In this document: piece after piece, positions 34,469 to 43,017 of the stretch
Position numbering within the stretch: position 1 is the stretch's first letter
Layout: every line of letters starts with the position of its first letter
NCBI RefSeq assembly: GCF_009758205.1
Contig: NZ_WRXN01000014.1
Location: forward strand, 62,001 to 126,000
DNA from: Chitinophaga tropicalis
GTDB lineage: Bacteria; Bacteroidota; Bacteroidia; Chitinophagales; Chitinophagaceae
Length of the DNA: 64,000 bases
Reading direction: 5' to 3'
The notes under the pieces: model-generated
The model's database searches: none
Seen by the model: only the letters and a program-made list of their open reading frames with translations
Told to the model about the DNA's origin: nothing
Made by a program: the position numbers and the translations under genes

Positions 34469-36550
34469 ATGAGAAAATTCTTATTAATGGCCGGGCTTTG
34501 CAGCAGCCTGGCAACTGCTCATGCGCAGGAAATCGCTCCTTACGGCTCGCTGCCATCCCAGGCACAGCTGAACTGGCAGGACATGGAATATTACATGTTC
34601 ATTCACCTGGGGCCTAATACCTTTACAGACAAGGAATGGGGGCATGGAGACGAAGACCCCAGGGTCTTCAATCCCACTCAGCTGGATGCCCGTCAATGGG
34701 CGCGTACCGCCAAAGCTGCCGGTATGAAAGCCATTATCATCACCGCCAAACACCATGACGGCTTCTGCCTCTGGCCAAGTAAATTCAGTACCCACACCGT
34801 ACGTGAAAGCGCCTGGAAAGATGGCAAAGGCGATGTACTGAAAGAACTGTCTGCCGCCTGTAAGGAATATGGCCTGAAATTCGGCGTATACCTTTCTCCC
34901 TGGGACCGTAATCACCCTGCATACGGTACACCGGAATACAACCAGGTGTTTGCCAATACCCTGAACGAAGTGCTGAGCAGCTACGGCCCTGTATTTGAAC
35001 AGTGGTTTGACGGCGCCAACGGGGAAGGGCCTAATGGCAAGAAACCAACGTATGACTGGCCGCTTTTCCACCAGACAGTATATAAGAACCAACCTAACGC
35101 AGTTATTTTCAGCGATGTAGGCCCGGGCTGCCGCTGGGTAGGGAATGAAGATGGCTTTGCCGGCACTACCAACTGGAGCACACTTAATATAACCGGTTTT
35201 GCACCGGGAAAGAATGCCCCTCCGCAATCTGTGCTGAATGAAGGAAATATGAATGGTGAGAAGTGGATACCTACAGAGTGTGATGTGTCTATTCGCCCGG
35301 GATGGTTTTATAGCGCATCTACAGATGATAAGGTGAAGAGCGTACAGAACCTGCTGGATATCTACTACGGATCTGTAGGCCGCAACGGCAACCTGCTGCT
35401 CAATGTTCCGGTTGACAGGAGAGGGCTGATCTTTTCTGCAGATTCCATCCGCCTGATGGAATTCCGCCAGATCAGGGAAGCTATCTTCAAAACCAACCTG
35501 GCACCAAAAGCTAAAGTGACCGCTACCAATACCCGTAAGGGCAATAAAAAGGTAAATGCCCGCTATCTTATTGACGGGAACAGCAAAACTTACTGGGCTA
35601 CAGGAGACGATCAGCTGACAGGCGCTATCACCCTGGAGTATGCCAGCCCGGTTAGTTTCAACCGCCTGGTGTTGCAGGAGTACATCGCCCTGGGACAGCG
35701 CGTAAAATCATTCTCTGTCGATATCTGGGAGGATGGCGCTTATAAGGAGATCGCTACCGGTACTACCATTGGTCATAAACGCATTCTGCTGTTGCCGGAT
35801 GTAACCACTACCAAAGTGAGGATCAGCATCCAGGACGCGCTGGCCTGCCCTGTGATCAGTGAAGTACAGCTGTACAAAGCCCCGGGGCTGCTGGCGGTGC
35901 CTGCCATACAGCGTAATAAGGACGGAGAGGTAAGCATTACCTGCTCTTCTCCCGATCCTGAGCTGCATTATACACTGGACGGTAAAGAACCTACTTACCA
36001 TTCACCTAAATATACCGGTACCATTCACCTGCCTGAAGGAGGCGTGGTAAAAGCCCGTGCATTCCTCGAAAAGGGAAAAATAGCGAGCACCACTGTTACG
36101 GCGACTTTTGATGTGGCGCCGGCCAAATGGAAAGTGACGTTCACTGACGGACAGGCAGACGGGGCAGATCCGGTAAGGGCTATAGACGGTAACCCGAATT
36201 CCTACTGGATGACCAACTATCAGCCTGACGCTGCGAAGTATCCCCATGAGATCCAGGTAGATATGACAGACACCCTGACACTCAAAGGGTTTACATATAC
36301 TCCCCGTCACCAGACCATACATTCCGGCACCATATATACATATGCCTTTTATGTGAGCCTGGACGGAGAAAACTGGGGACAGCCGGTGGCACAGGGCAGT
36401 TTTGCCAATATTGCCAATAACCCGGTTATCCAGTATGTGAAATTTAACAGCCCGGCAAAAGGCAGGTTTATCCGCCTGGTTGCCCTGGCGCCTGCCAATG
36501 AAAATGAACATTGGGCCAGTGTGGCTGAGCTGGGAGTGATCACCCGCTAA
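34469..36550 (+). CDS. GH29 alpha-L-fucosidase with discoidin-type domains
   Basis: 693 residues from the ATG at 34469, which directly precedes a signal peptide (MRKFLLMAGLCSSLATAHA); an upstream ATG at 34421 gives no signal. The catalytic barrel (about 25-350) has FIHLGPNTFTDKEWG, AIIITAKHHDGFCLWPS, GVYLSPWDRN and EQWFDGANGEG, where the WFDG Asp is the expected nucleophile. Then a discoidin/F5-8C domain (about 355-470), a chitobiase-C-like domain (about 480-550, ELHYTLDGKEPTYHSPKY), and a second discoidin domain to the end. It should remove fucose from glycans in the periplasm or outside; linkage is unknown. Confidence 0.93.
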   Translation: MRKFLLMAGLCSSLATAHAQEIAPYGSLPSQAQLNWQDMEYYMFIHLGPNTFTDKEWGHGDEDPRVFNPTQLDARQWARTAKAAGMKAIIITAKHHDGFCLWPSKFSTHTVRESAWKDGKGDVLKELSAACKEYGLKFGVYLSPWDRNHPAYGTPEYNQVFANTLNEVLSSYGPVFEQWFDGANGEGPNGKKPTYDWPLFHQTVYKNQPNAVIFSDVGPGCRWVGNEDGFAGTTNWSTLNITGFAPGKNAPPQSVLNEGNMNGEKWIPTECDVSIRPGWFYSASTDDKVKSVQNLLDIYYGSVGRNGNLLLNVPVDRRGLIFSADSIRLMEFRQIREAIFKTNLAPKAKVTATNTRKGNKKVNARYLIDGNSKTYWATGDDQLTGAITLEYASPVSFNRLVLQEYIALGQRVKSFSVDIWEDGAYKEIATGTTIGHKRILLLPDVTTTKVRISIQDALACPVISEVQLYKAPGLLAVPAIQRNKDGEVSITCSSPDPELHYTLDGKEPTYHSPKYTGTIHLPEGGVVKARAFLEKGKIASTTVTATFDVAPAKWKVTFTDGQADGADPVRAIDGNPNSYWMTNYQPDAAKYPHEIQVDMTDTLTLKGFTYTPRHQTIHSGTIYTYAFYVSLDGENWGQPVAQGSFANIANNPVIQYVKFNSPAKGRFIRLVALAPANENEHWASVAELGVITR

Positions 36551-36571
36551 AATAATCAGTTGATTTTCAGT

Positions 36572-36603
36572 AACTCCCTGCCGGACCGGTGGGGAGTTTT
36601 TTT
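36572..36603 (+). terminator. Terminator of the fucosidase gene
   Basis: AACTCCC and GGGAGTT arms with an inner CCGG/CCGG pair, followed by a run of T. It lies 21 bases after the stop. Confidence 0.85.
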
Positions 36604-36682
36604 ATATATGCATATAAAATATCTATGTTGGCCCGTAATTTGCAAATGACTATTTGATAATTTAACAGTTTGCCTTTAATTT

Positions 36683-36717
36683 TTTGGCCGCTAAGAAAAA
36701 ATAATATTATAACTTTG
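36683..36717 (+). promoter_or_regulatory. Putative promoter of the arginine operon
   Basis: TAACTTTG (36710-36717) matches the -7 consensus TAnnTTTG; a TTTG at 36683-36686 is a possible -33 element, though the 23-base gap is longer than the usual 19-21. Transcription would start near 36725, giving a leader of about 270 bases before the first gene. The 446-base gap to the fucosidase otherwise holds the terminator at 36572 and the small frame at 36816. Confidence 0.5.
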
Positions 36718-36815
36718 CGGTTGATTTAAATAAAGACAGTTTTTAACAATTTAATGCTGAACTGAAGTTGGAAAACTTTGCGGCCCATAACCTTTCTGCA
36801 TATCATCCTTCTCTG

Positions 36816-36881
36816 ATGGAAGGAGAGTACTCTATTGGGTTCAATGTCTTTAGATATCTTTCCCGACGACCTCGTATTTGA
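36816..36881 (+). CDS. Possible Arg-rich leader peptide of the arginine operon
   Basis: A 21-residue frame from ATG 36816 to TGA 36881 ends FRYLSRRPRI, with four Arg codons in its last nine. It lies in the leader between the putative promoter and the first gene. After it comes a weak stem (GATAGC near 36880 with GCTATC near 36906) but no clear terminator. Such a frame could sense arginine-tRNA charging, but a chance open frame is quite possible. Confidence 0.3.
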   Translation: MEGEYSIGFNVFRYLSRRPRI

Positions 36882-36996
36882 TAGCGTTCGCTTATTTACA
36901 GGCCAGCTATCGCACCATGACCTTCCCAGTCATATAAAGGTGTTTCTATCCAGTAAATGGATTCCAGATTAATAATTTATTGATTTACGTTTTCAA

Positions 36997-37809
36997 TTGA
37001 CAAAATTGGAAAATCCAAATATCATTGTCAGGGTTGCGACCACTGACGATCAGCATTATGGCAAAACCATCACAGACGAGATGGAATCTTCCGCCAAGGC
37101 GCGGGGAACTGGTATTGCCAAACGTTCTCCTGAATATGTGCAGCACAAGATGGAAGAAGGTAAAGCCGTTATTGCAGTTACAGACAAAGGCGAATGGGTA
37201 GGTTTCTGCTATATAGAAGCCTGGGGGCATGAAAAGTTCGTGGCCAACTCAGGGCTTATTGTAAACCCTGCCTTCAGAGGGCATGGCGTGGCCAAAGCTA
37301 TCAAACACCGTGTATTTGAACTGTCAAGAGAAAAATATCCTGATGCCAAGATCTTTGGTCTGACCACCGGCCTGGCCGTCATGAAGATCAACTCAGAACT
37401 GGGATATGAGCCGGTTACCTATTCAGAGCTTACAGATGATGAGGAATTCTGGAAAGGATGCCGCAGCTGTGTGAACTTTGACGTGCTGACCAGCAAGAAC
37501 AGGAAAAACTGTCTCTGCACTGCTATGCTCTATGATCCGGTAGAGAAAGCAAAAGAAGCTGCCGAAAGAGAAGCTGCCCAGAAGGCAACCCTGTCTATAC
37601 AGACAGAGCCTGCACAGCCTCAGATACTGGTGGCTGCCAACGGTACCATAGAGCACAAGAAAAAGCAAAGGAAATTTAAAGAGAATTTCAAGCTGTTTGA
37701 AAGATGGCTCCGGTATAAAAGATTTGTACTGCTGAAAGGAAATAAAGATCAGCAAAGTGGCGGCGCTTCTTCCAGCAGGAAAAAATTCTTTTTGTTCAAC
37801 TTATTCTAA
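36997..37809 (+). CDS. GNAT acyltransferase of the arginine operon (candidate N-acyl-glutamate synthase)
   Basis: 270 residues from TTG 36997, the first usable codon after an in-frame stop at 36973; no ATG occurs before 37081, which would cut into the fold. GNAT core about 5-165: IVRVATTDDQHYGKTI, then GLIVNPAFRGHGVAKAIK with the acyl-CoA loop (R-G-H-G-V-A). After it a Cys cluster CRSCVNFDVL...NCLC, and a basic C-terminal tail. It begins the arginine operon, which otherwise lacks a visible first enzyme, so it likely acylates glutamate. The acyl group (acetyl or succinyl) cannot be read directly. Confidence 0.78.
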   Translation: MTKLENPNIIVRVATTDDQHYGKTITDEMESSAKARGTGIAKRSPEYVQHKMEEGKAVIAVTDKGEWVGFCYIEAWGHEKFVANSGLIVNPAFRGHGVAKAIKHRVFELSREKYPDAKIFGLTTGLAVMKINSELGYEPVTYSELTDDEEFWKGCRSCVNFDVLTSKNRKNCLCTAMLYDPVEKAKEAAEREAAQKATLSIQTEPAQPQILVAANGTIEHKKKQRKFKENFKLFERWLRYKRFVLLKGNKDQQSGGASSSRKKFFLFNLF

Positions 37810-37837
37810 CTATCATCATTCTTTAATCTTGCCATAA

Positions 37838-39034
37838 ATGAAAAAAGTAGTACTGGGATTCAGCGGAGGACTTGATACTTCCTATTGCGTAAAATACCTG
37901 ACCGAAGAGAAAGGGTATGAAGTGCATTCTGTAATAGTAAATACCGGTGGTTTTTCTGCCGAAGAACTGCAGGAAATTGAAAAACGTGCTTACAGCCTGG
38001 GAGTGAAGAGTCACAAAACCGTAGACGCAGTACGTTCTTATTATGACAAGGTGATCAAATACCTGGTGTTCGGCAATGTGCTGAAAAATAACACCTATCC
38101 GCTGAGCGTAAGCGCTGAGCGTATGAGCCAGGCCCTGGCCATCGCAGAATATGTGAAGGAAACAGGCGCCACCGCCGTAGCGCACGGCAGTACCGGGGCA
38201 GGTAATGACCAGGTACGTTTTGACATGATTTTTAACATCATGATCCCAGGGGTAGAGATCATCACACCCATCCGCGACATGAAACTGAGCCGCGAGGAAG
38301 AGATTACCTACCTGAAAGGAAAAGGTGTGGAAATGAATTTTGAAAAAGCAGCTTATTCCATCAATAAAGGTATCTGGGGTACTTCCGTAGGCGGTAAAGA
38401 AACCCTGACTTCCAACGGCTTCCTGCCTGAAGAAGCATGGCCTACCCAGCTTACTAAGAACGACGCTGAGCAGGTAACCCTGAAATTCGTGAAAGGGGAA
38501 CTGACCGGCGTGAACGATAAATCATTCAGCCATCCTACAGAAGCTATCCAGTACCTGCAAACACTGGCAGGCCCTTATGCTATTGGCCGTGACATTCACG
38601 TAGGCGATACCATTATCGGTATCAAAGGCCGCGTTGGATTTGAAGCAGCAGCGCCGGTAGTGATCCTCAAAGCACACCATGCACTGGAAAAACACGTGCT
38701 CACCAAATGGCAGCTGAGCTGGAAAGATCAGCTGGCACAGTTCTATGGCAACTGGATGCACGAAGGGCAGATCCTGGACCCTGTAATGCGCGATATCGAA
38801 GCATACCTGCAGAACAGCCAGGAACATGTGACCGGAGAAGTATACGTAACCCTGCAGCCTTACCGCTTCCAGGTAACAGGTATACAATCGCCTTACGACC
38901 TGATGAGCAGCAAGTTTGGCAAATACGGTGAAATGAACAATGGCTGGAGCGGTGAAGACGTGAGAGGCTTCAGCAAAATATTCGGTAACCAGACAATGAT
39001 CTGGCATCAGGTAGCAGACAGCGTAAAAGGTTAG
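37838..39034 (+). CDS. argG: Argininosuccinate synthase
   Basis: 398 residues. It joins citrulline and aspartate with ATP to give argininosuccinate. The ATP pyrophosphatase loop VLGFSGGLDTSYCVKYL is at 5-21 and the family AHGSTGAGNDQVRFD block near 113-127, with TSVGGKETL further on. Length is typical. It lies 28 bases after the GNAT gene and 23 before argC, so it belongs to one operon whose order places a late enzyme second. Confidence 0.97.
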   Translation: MKKVVLGFSGGLDTSYCVKYLTEEKGYEVHSVIVNTGGFSAEELQEIEKRAYSLGVKSHKTVDAVRSYYDKVIKYLVFGNVLKNNTYPLSVSAERMSQALAIAEYVKETGATAVAHGSTGAGNDQVRFDMIFNIMIPGVEIITPIRDMKLSREEEITYLKGKGVEMNFEKAAYSINKGIWGTSVGGKETLTSNGFLPEEAWPTQLTKNDAEQVTLKFVKGELTGVNDKSFSHPTEAIQYLQTLAGPYAIGRDIHVGDTIIGIKGRVGFEAAAPVVILKAHHALEKHVLTKWQLSWKDQLAQFYGNWMHEGQILDPVMRDIEAYLQNSQEHVTGEVYVTLQPYRFQVTGIQSPYDLMSSKFGKYGEMNNGWSGEDVRGFSKIFGNQTMIWHQVADSVKG

Positions 39035-39057
39035 CTGCGCATAAATCAGAAAGAAAC

Positions 39058-40041
39058 ATGGCAAACGATAAAAAGATAAAGGCAGGGATCATTGGTGGAG
39101 CAGGATATACAGGCGGAGAGATGATCCGTGTTTTATTGAACCATCCGGACGTAACAATCGCTTATATACATAGCCGCAGCAATGCAGGCAATCCTCTCTA
39201 CGCAGTACATGCCGACCTGCTGGGAGAAACAGAGCTGACCTTTACAGGAGAGCTGAGTAACGATATAGATGTGATGTTCCTTTGCCTTGGACATGGAGAA
39301 GCAAAGAAGTTCCTGGCAGAAAATGAAATAGCGCCAACAGTTAAAGTGATAGACCTCAGCCAGGATTTCAGGCTGGGAGAAACCAGCAACGGCAGGGAGT
39401 TTGTATACGGCCTGCCCGAGCTGCAGAGAGAAAAGATCGCAACAGCAAGCAATATTGCCAACCCTGGCTGCTTTGCCACCGCTATACAGCTTGGCCTGCT
39501 GCCACTGGCAAAAGCCGGCCTGCTGAATGAAGTGCATACCACCGGCATTACCGGTTCTACCGGCGCAGGACAAAGCCTGCAGGCCACTTCCCACTTCACA
39601 TGGAGAGCCAACAACGTATCAACGTATAAAGTCCTCACGCATCAGCACCTGAAAGAAATACGACGAAGCCTGCAGCTGTTGCAGCCTTCCTTTGGCGGAG
39701 AGATCAATTTCGTACCGGTACGCGGAGATTATCCAAGAGGCATCTGGATCACTTCCTACCTGCAGAGCGATCTCACACTGGAAGAAGCACAGCAGCTGTA
39801 TAAAAACTACTATGCGGGCCATCCGTTCACACATGTAAGTGAAAAACAGATAGACCTTAAGCAGGTGGTGAATACCAATAAATGCCTGATCCAGCTGGAA
39901 AAAACAGGCAATAAACTGGTGATCCACTCCATAGAGGACAACCTGCTCAAAGGCGCATCAGGACAGGCAGTACAGAACATGAACATCATGTGCGGACTGG
40001 ACGAGACCGCAGGGTTGAAACTGAAATCTATCGTATTCTAA
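39058..40041 (+). CDS. argC: N-acyl-gamma-glutamyl-phosphate reductase
   Basis: 327 residues. It reduces the acyl-glutamyl phosphate made by ArgB to the semialdehyde with NADPH. The dinucleotide motif IIGGAGYTGGEMIRVL is near the N-terminus, the catalytic Cys is in NPGCFATAIQLG near residue 138, and GITGSTGAGQS and FVPVRGDYPRGI follow. It sits third in the operon, 23 bases after argG. Confidence 0.96.
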   Translation: MANDKKIKAGIIGGAGYTGGEMIRVLLNHPDVTIAYIHSRSNAGNPLYAVHADLLGETELTFTGELSNDIDVMFLCLGHGEAKKFLAENEIAPTVKVIDLSQDFRLGETSNGREFVYGLPELQREKIATASNIANPGCFATAIQLGLLPLAKAGLLNEVHTTGITGSTGAGQSLQATSHFTWRANNVSTYKVLTHQHLKEIRRSLQLLQPSFGGEINFVPVRGDYPRGIWITSYLQSDLTLEEAQQLYKNYYAGHPFTHVSEKQIDLKQVVNTNKCLIQLEKTGNKLVIHSIEDNLLKGASGQAVQNMNIMCGLDETAGLKLKSIVF

Positions 40042-40106
40042 CCTTTTGCTGACAGCAAGAGTATCTTTTTATCTCCCGTTTATGCCCGGGAACAATCCTT
40101 CAGTAA

Positions 40107-41237
40107 ATGCAATTATTCGACGTATATCCTATCAACGATATCACCATAGAAAAAGCTGCCGGTTCCAACGTATGGGACGACAAAGGCAATAAATACCTGG
40201 ACCTGTATGGCGGTCATGCCGTGATCTCCATCGGCCACACACATCCTCACTATGTACAGCGGCTTACAGAGCAGCTGGGCAAAGTAGGTTTCTATTCCAA
40301 TTCTATCAGGATACCTCTCCAGAAACAACTGGCAGAGAAACTGGGTAAGCTGTCCGGCAAGGAAGATTATCAACTGTTCCTGTGTAACTCCGGCGCAGAA
40401 GCCAACGAGAATGCGCTGAAACTGGCTTCCTTCCACAATGGTAAAAAGAAGATCATCGCTTTCAGAAAATCTTTCCACGGCAGAACTTCCCTGGCAGTTG
40501 CAGCAACAGATAATCCTAAAATAGTAGCGCCTGTAAATGAGACAGACAACGTGGTATTCCTGCCCTGGCAGGATGAAGCCGCATTGCAGGCTGCCTTTGA
40601 ACAATACGAAGTTTCTTCTGTTATTATCGAAGGCATTCAGGGCGTAGGCGGTATACAGGTAGCAGGAACCTCTTTCCTGAAAAAGATCAGAAGCCTGTGC
40701 GATCAGTACAATGCAGTGTTCATTGCAGATAGCGTACAGTGTGGTTATGGCAGGAGCGGAAAATTTTTCTCTCATGATCATGCCGGCGTTAACGCAGATA
40801 TCTATACCATGGCAAAAGGTATGGGCAATGGCTTCCCGATAGGAGGCATCATCATTGCACCACATATCCAGCCTTCCTATGGTTTGCTGGGCACTACCTT
40901 TGGCGGTAATCACCTGGCCTGTGCAGCTGCTCTTGCCGTACTGGAAGTGATGGAGAAAGATAACCTGGTAGAGAACGCCGCTACTGTTGGCAACTACCTG
41001 ATAGAAGAACTGAAAAAAATCCCGCAGGTAAAAGAAGTAAGAGGAATGGGCCTGATGATAGGTATAGAATTACCCGAATCCCTGGCGCATGTGAGAAAGG
41101 AACTGCTGTTCAAACACAGGATCTTCACCGGCGAAGCAAAGCCTAATGTGATCAGGTTACTGCCTTCTCTGGCACTGACCAAAGCGCATGCTGATGAGTT
41201 CCTGGCTGCATTCAAAGAAGAAGTAGAAAAAGCATAA
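40107..41237 (+). CDS. argD: Acylornithine aminotransferase (ArgD, PLP class III)
   Basis: 376 residues. It transfers an amino group from glutamate to the N-acylated glutamate semialdehyde. PLP motifs are clear: NSGAEANENALKLA, FRKSFHGRTSLAVAATDNP in parts, EGIQGVGGI, FIADSVQCGYGRSGKFF (the usual Glu of DE(V/I)Q is Ser here), and YTMAKGMGNGFPIGG with the Schiff-base Lys. The substitution DSVQC for DEVQ is seen in some relatives of this type. Fourth gene of the operon. Confidence 0.94.
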   Translation: MQLFDVYPINDITIEKAAGSNVWDDKGNKYLDLYGGHAVISIGHTHPHYVQRLTEQLGKVGFYSNSIRIPLQKQLAEKLGKLSGKEDYQLFLCNSGAEANENALKLASFHNGKKKIIAFRKSFHGRTSLAVAATDNPKIVAPVNETDNVVFLPWQDEAALQAAFEQYEVSSVIIEGIQGVGGIQVAGTSFLKKIRSLCDQYNAVFIADSVQCGYGRSGKFFSHDHAGVNADIYTMAKGMGNGFPIGGIIIAPHIQPSYGLLGTTFGGNHLACAAALAVLEVMEKDNLVENAATVGNYLIEELKKIPQVKEVRGMGLMIGIELPESLAHVRKELLFKHRIFTGEAKPNVIRLLPSLALTKAHADEFLAAFKEEVEKA

Positions 41238-41270
41238 ACAAAAAACCGTTATTATAGAGCCACACACACG

Positions 41271-42221
41271 ATGAAACAATTTATTTCCGTAGATGATGTT
41301 CCAAGTGTCCCGCGGTTAGTGGATATAGCACTGGACTACAAAAAACAGCCCTTTTCAGACAAGGCATTAGGTGCAAACAAAACATTGGGTATGATATTCC
41401 TGAACCCAAGCCTGCGAACACGATTAAGTACGCAGGTGGCGGCTAAGAACCTGGGTATGGAAGTGGTCGTATTCAATATTGACAAAGAAGGCTGGCAACT
41501 GGAAATGAATGATGGCGCTATAATGAATGGCAACACCACAGAGCACGTGAAGGAAGCGGCAGCAGTAATGGGTCAGTATTTCGATATCCTGGCCATCCGT
41601 ACCTTCCCGGGCCTGAAAGATAAAGAATCTGACTACACCGAGAAGTACATCAACCAGTTCATTAAATACGCCGGTGTACCGGTACTGAGCCTGGAAAGCG
41701 CTACCCTGCATCCTTTGCAGAGCTTAACAGATATCATCACCATGAAGGAGCAATGGCAGCAGCCACGCAGACCTAAAGTAGTGATGACTTGGGCGCCTCA
41801 CGTAAAACCGCTGCCACAGGCTGTGCCTAACTCATTTGCACAATGGGTGAACGCATGGGGAGAAGCTGATTTCGTGATCACTCACCCTGAAGGCTATGAA
41901 CTGGATGAGAAATTTACCGGTAACGCAACAATAGAATACAACCAGGACAAAGCGCTGCAGGATGCTGACTTTGTTTATGTGAAGAACTGGTCTTCATACA
42001 AAGATTATGGAAAGATCACCTGCACAGACAGCAGCTGGATGGTAACGAACGATAAGCTGAAAGGCACCAACCAGGCCAAAGTAATGCACTGCCTGCCTGT
42101 AAGAAGGAATGTGGTGATAGCTGATGAAGTACTGGACGGTCCGCAGTCAATCGTGATCCCTGAAGCCGGCAACCGTGTATGGGCGGCACAGGCGGTACTG
42201 AGCCAGATTCTAAAAGGATAA
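41271..42221 (+). CDS. argF': N-acylornithine carbamoyltransferase (ArgF', acetyl- or succinyl-ornithine type)
   Basis: 316 residues. The carbamoyl-phosphate loop is SLRTRLST (instead of STRT of usual ornithine transcarbamylases), with HPLQSLTD and HCLPVRRNVV, as in the AOTCase/SOTCase group. It carbamoylates N-acylornithine. At the place of Glu92 in Xanthomonas acetylornithine enzyme and Pro90 of Bacteroides succinylornithine enzyme, this protein has Thr in MNGNTTEH by my alignment. Lack of the acidic residue favours a succinyl substrate but does not prove it. Fifth gene of the operon, 4 bases before argB. Confidence 0.92.
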   Translation: MKQFISVDDVPSVPRLVDIALDYKKQPFSDKALGANKTLGMIFLNPSLRTRLSTQVAAKNLGMEVVVFNIDKEGWQLEMNDGAIMNGNTTEHVKEAAAVMGQYFDILAIRTFPGLKDKESDYTEKYINQFIKYAGVPVLSLESATLHPLQSLTDIITMKEQWQQPRRPKVVMTWAPHVKPLPQAVPNSFAQWVNAWGEADFVITHPEGYELDEKFTGNATIEYNQDKALQDADFVYVKNWSSYKDYGKITCTDSSWMVTNDKLKGTNQAKVMHCLPVRRNVVIADEVLDGPQSIVIPEAGNRVWAAQAVLSQILKG

Positions 42222-42225
42222 TTTT

Positions 42226-43014
42226 ATGATCGACCTTTTTGTAATAAAAGTAGGCGGCAACGTCATCGATAATCCTGTACTGCTGCAATCATTCCTGAAG
42301 AAATTTGCAGACGTAAAAGGAAAGAAAATACTGATCCATGGGGGTGGCAAAATTGCCACCCGCATTGGTGATAAGTTGGGTATTGAATCTAAATATGTGG
42401 ACGGCCGCCGTATCACAGATGCAGAAACAATAGACGTAGTGACCATGGTATACGGCGGATTGGTGAACAAACAGCTGGTGGCCAAATTACAGGCCAACGG
42501 CTGTAACGCCATAGGCCTGACCGGGGCAGATGCCAATATCATCCCCGCTTATAAACGCCCGGTAAAAGAAGTGGATTTTGGATTTGCAGGAGATATCAGG
42601 GTAGAAGATGTACAGGCAGCTCCGCTGAAAGCATTGCTGGACGCAGGACTGACACCTGTATTTGCTTCGCTTACGCACGACGGGCAGGGACAGATACTGA
42701 ATACCAACGCAGATACGATAGCCTCTTCACTGGCAATTGCTTTATCGAAATATTATTCCGTAAGACTGATCTACTGCTTTGAAAAGAAAGGTGTGTTGCA
42801 TGATGCCAGTAACGATGATGCGGTGATCAACCTTATCGATCGTGTAATCTATAAAGAGCTACGTGAAGACAATGTGCTGACAGATGGTATCCTGCCTAAA
42901 CTGGAGAACGCTTTTGCCGCTATTGAAAGCGGAGTGGCGGAAGTGCTGATAGGGCACGCAGACGATGTGCAGAGTAATACCACAGACACAGTAGCGGGTA
43001 CTTTAATACGCTAA
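42226..43014 (+). CDS. argB: N-acylglutamate kinase
   Basis: 262 residues of the amino-acid kinase fold. It phosphorylates N-acylglutamate. IKVGGNVIDN at the N-terminus, ILIHGGGKIATRIG (the GGG phosphate loop), KYVDGRRITDAETIDVVTMV in parts and LTHDGQGQILNTNADTIAS are family blocks. It lies between argF' and argE with gaps of 4 and 3 bases, so translation is probably coupled. No N-terminal helix of arginine-inhibited hexameric kinases is present. Confidence 0.96.
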   Translation: MIDLFVIKVGGNVIDNPVLLQSFLKKFADVKGKKILIHGGGKIATRIGDKLGIESKYVDGRRITDAETIDVVTMVYGGLVNKQLVAKLQANGCNAIGLTGADANIIPAYKRPVKEVDFGFAGDIRVEDVQAAPLKALLDAGLTPVFASLTHDGQGQILNTNADTIASSLAIALSKYYSVRLIYCFEKKGVLHDASNDDAVINLIDRVIYKELREDNVLTDGILPKLENAFAAIESGVAEVLIGHADDVQSNTTDTVAGTLIR

Positions 43015-43017
43015 CCT

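Noticed and set aside
36879..36915. Attenuator terminator after the Arg-rich mini frame
   Set aside because: The only stem seen (GATAGC/GCTATC) is short and lacks a T run, so I do not call a terminator there.
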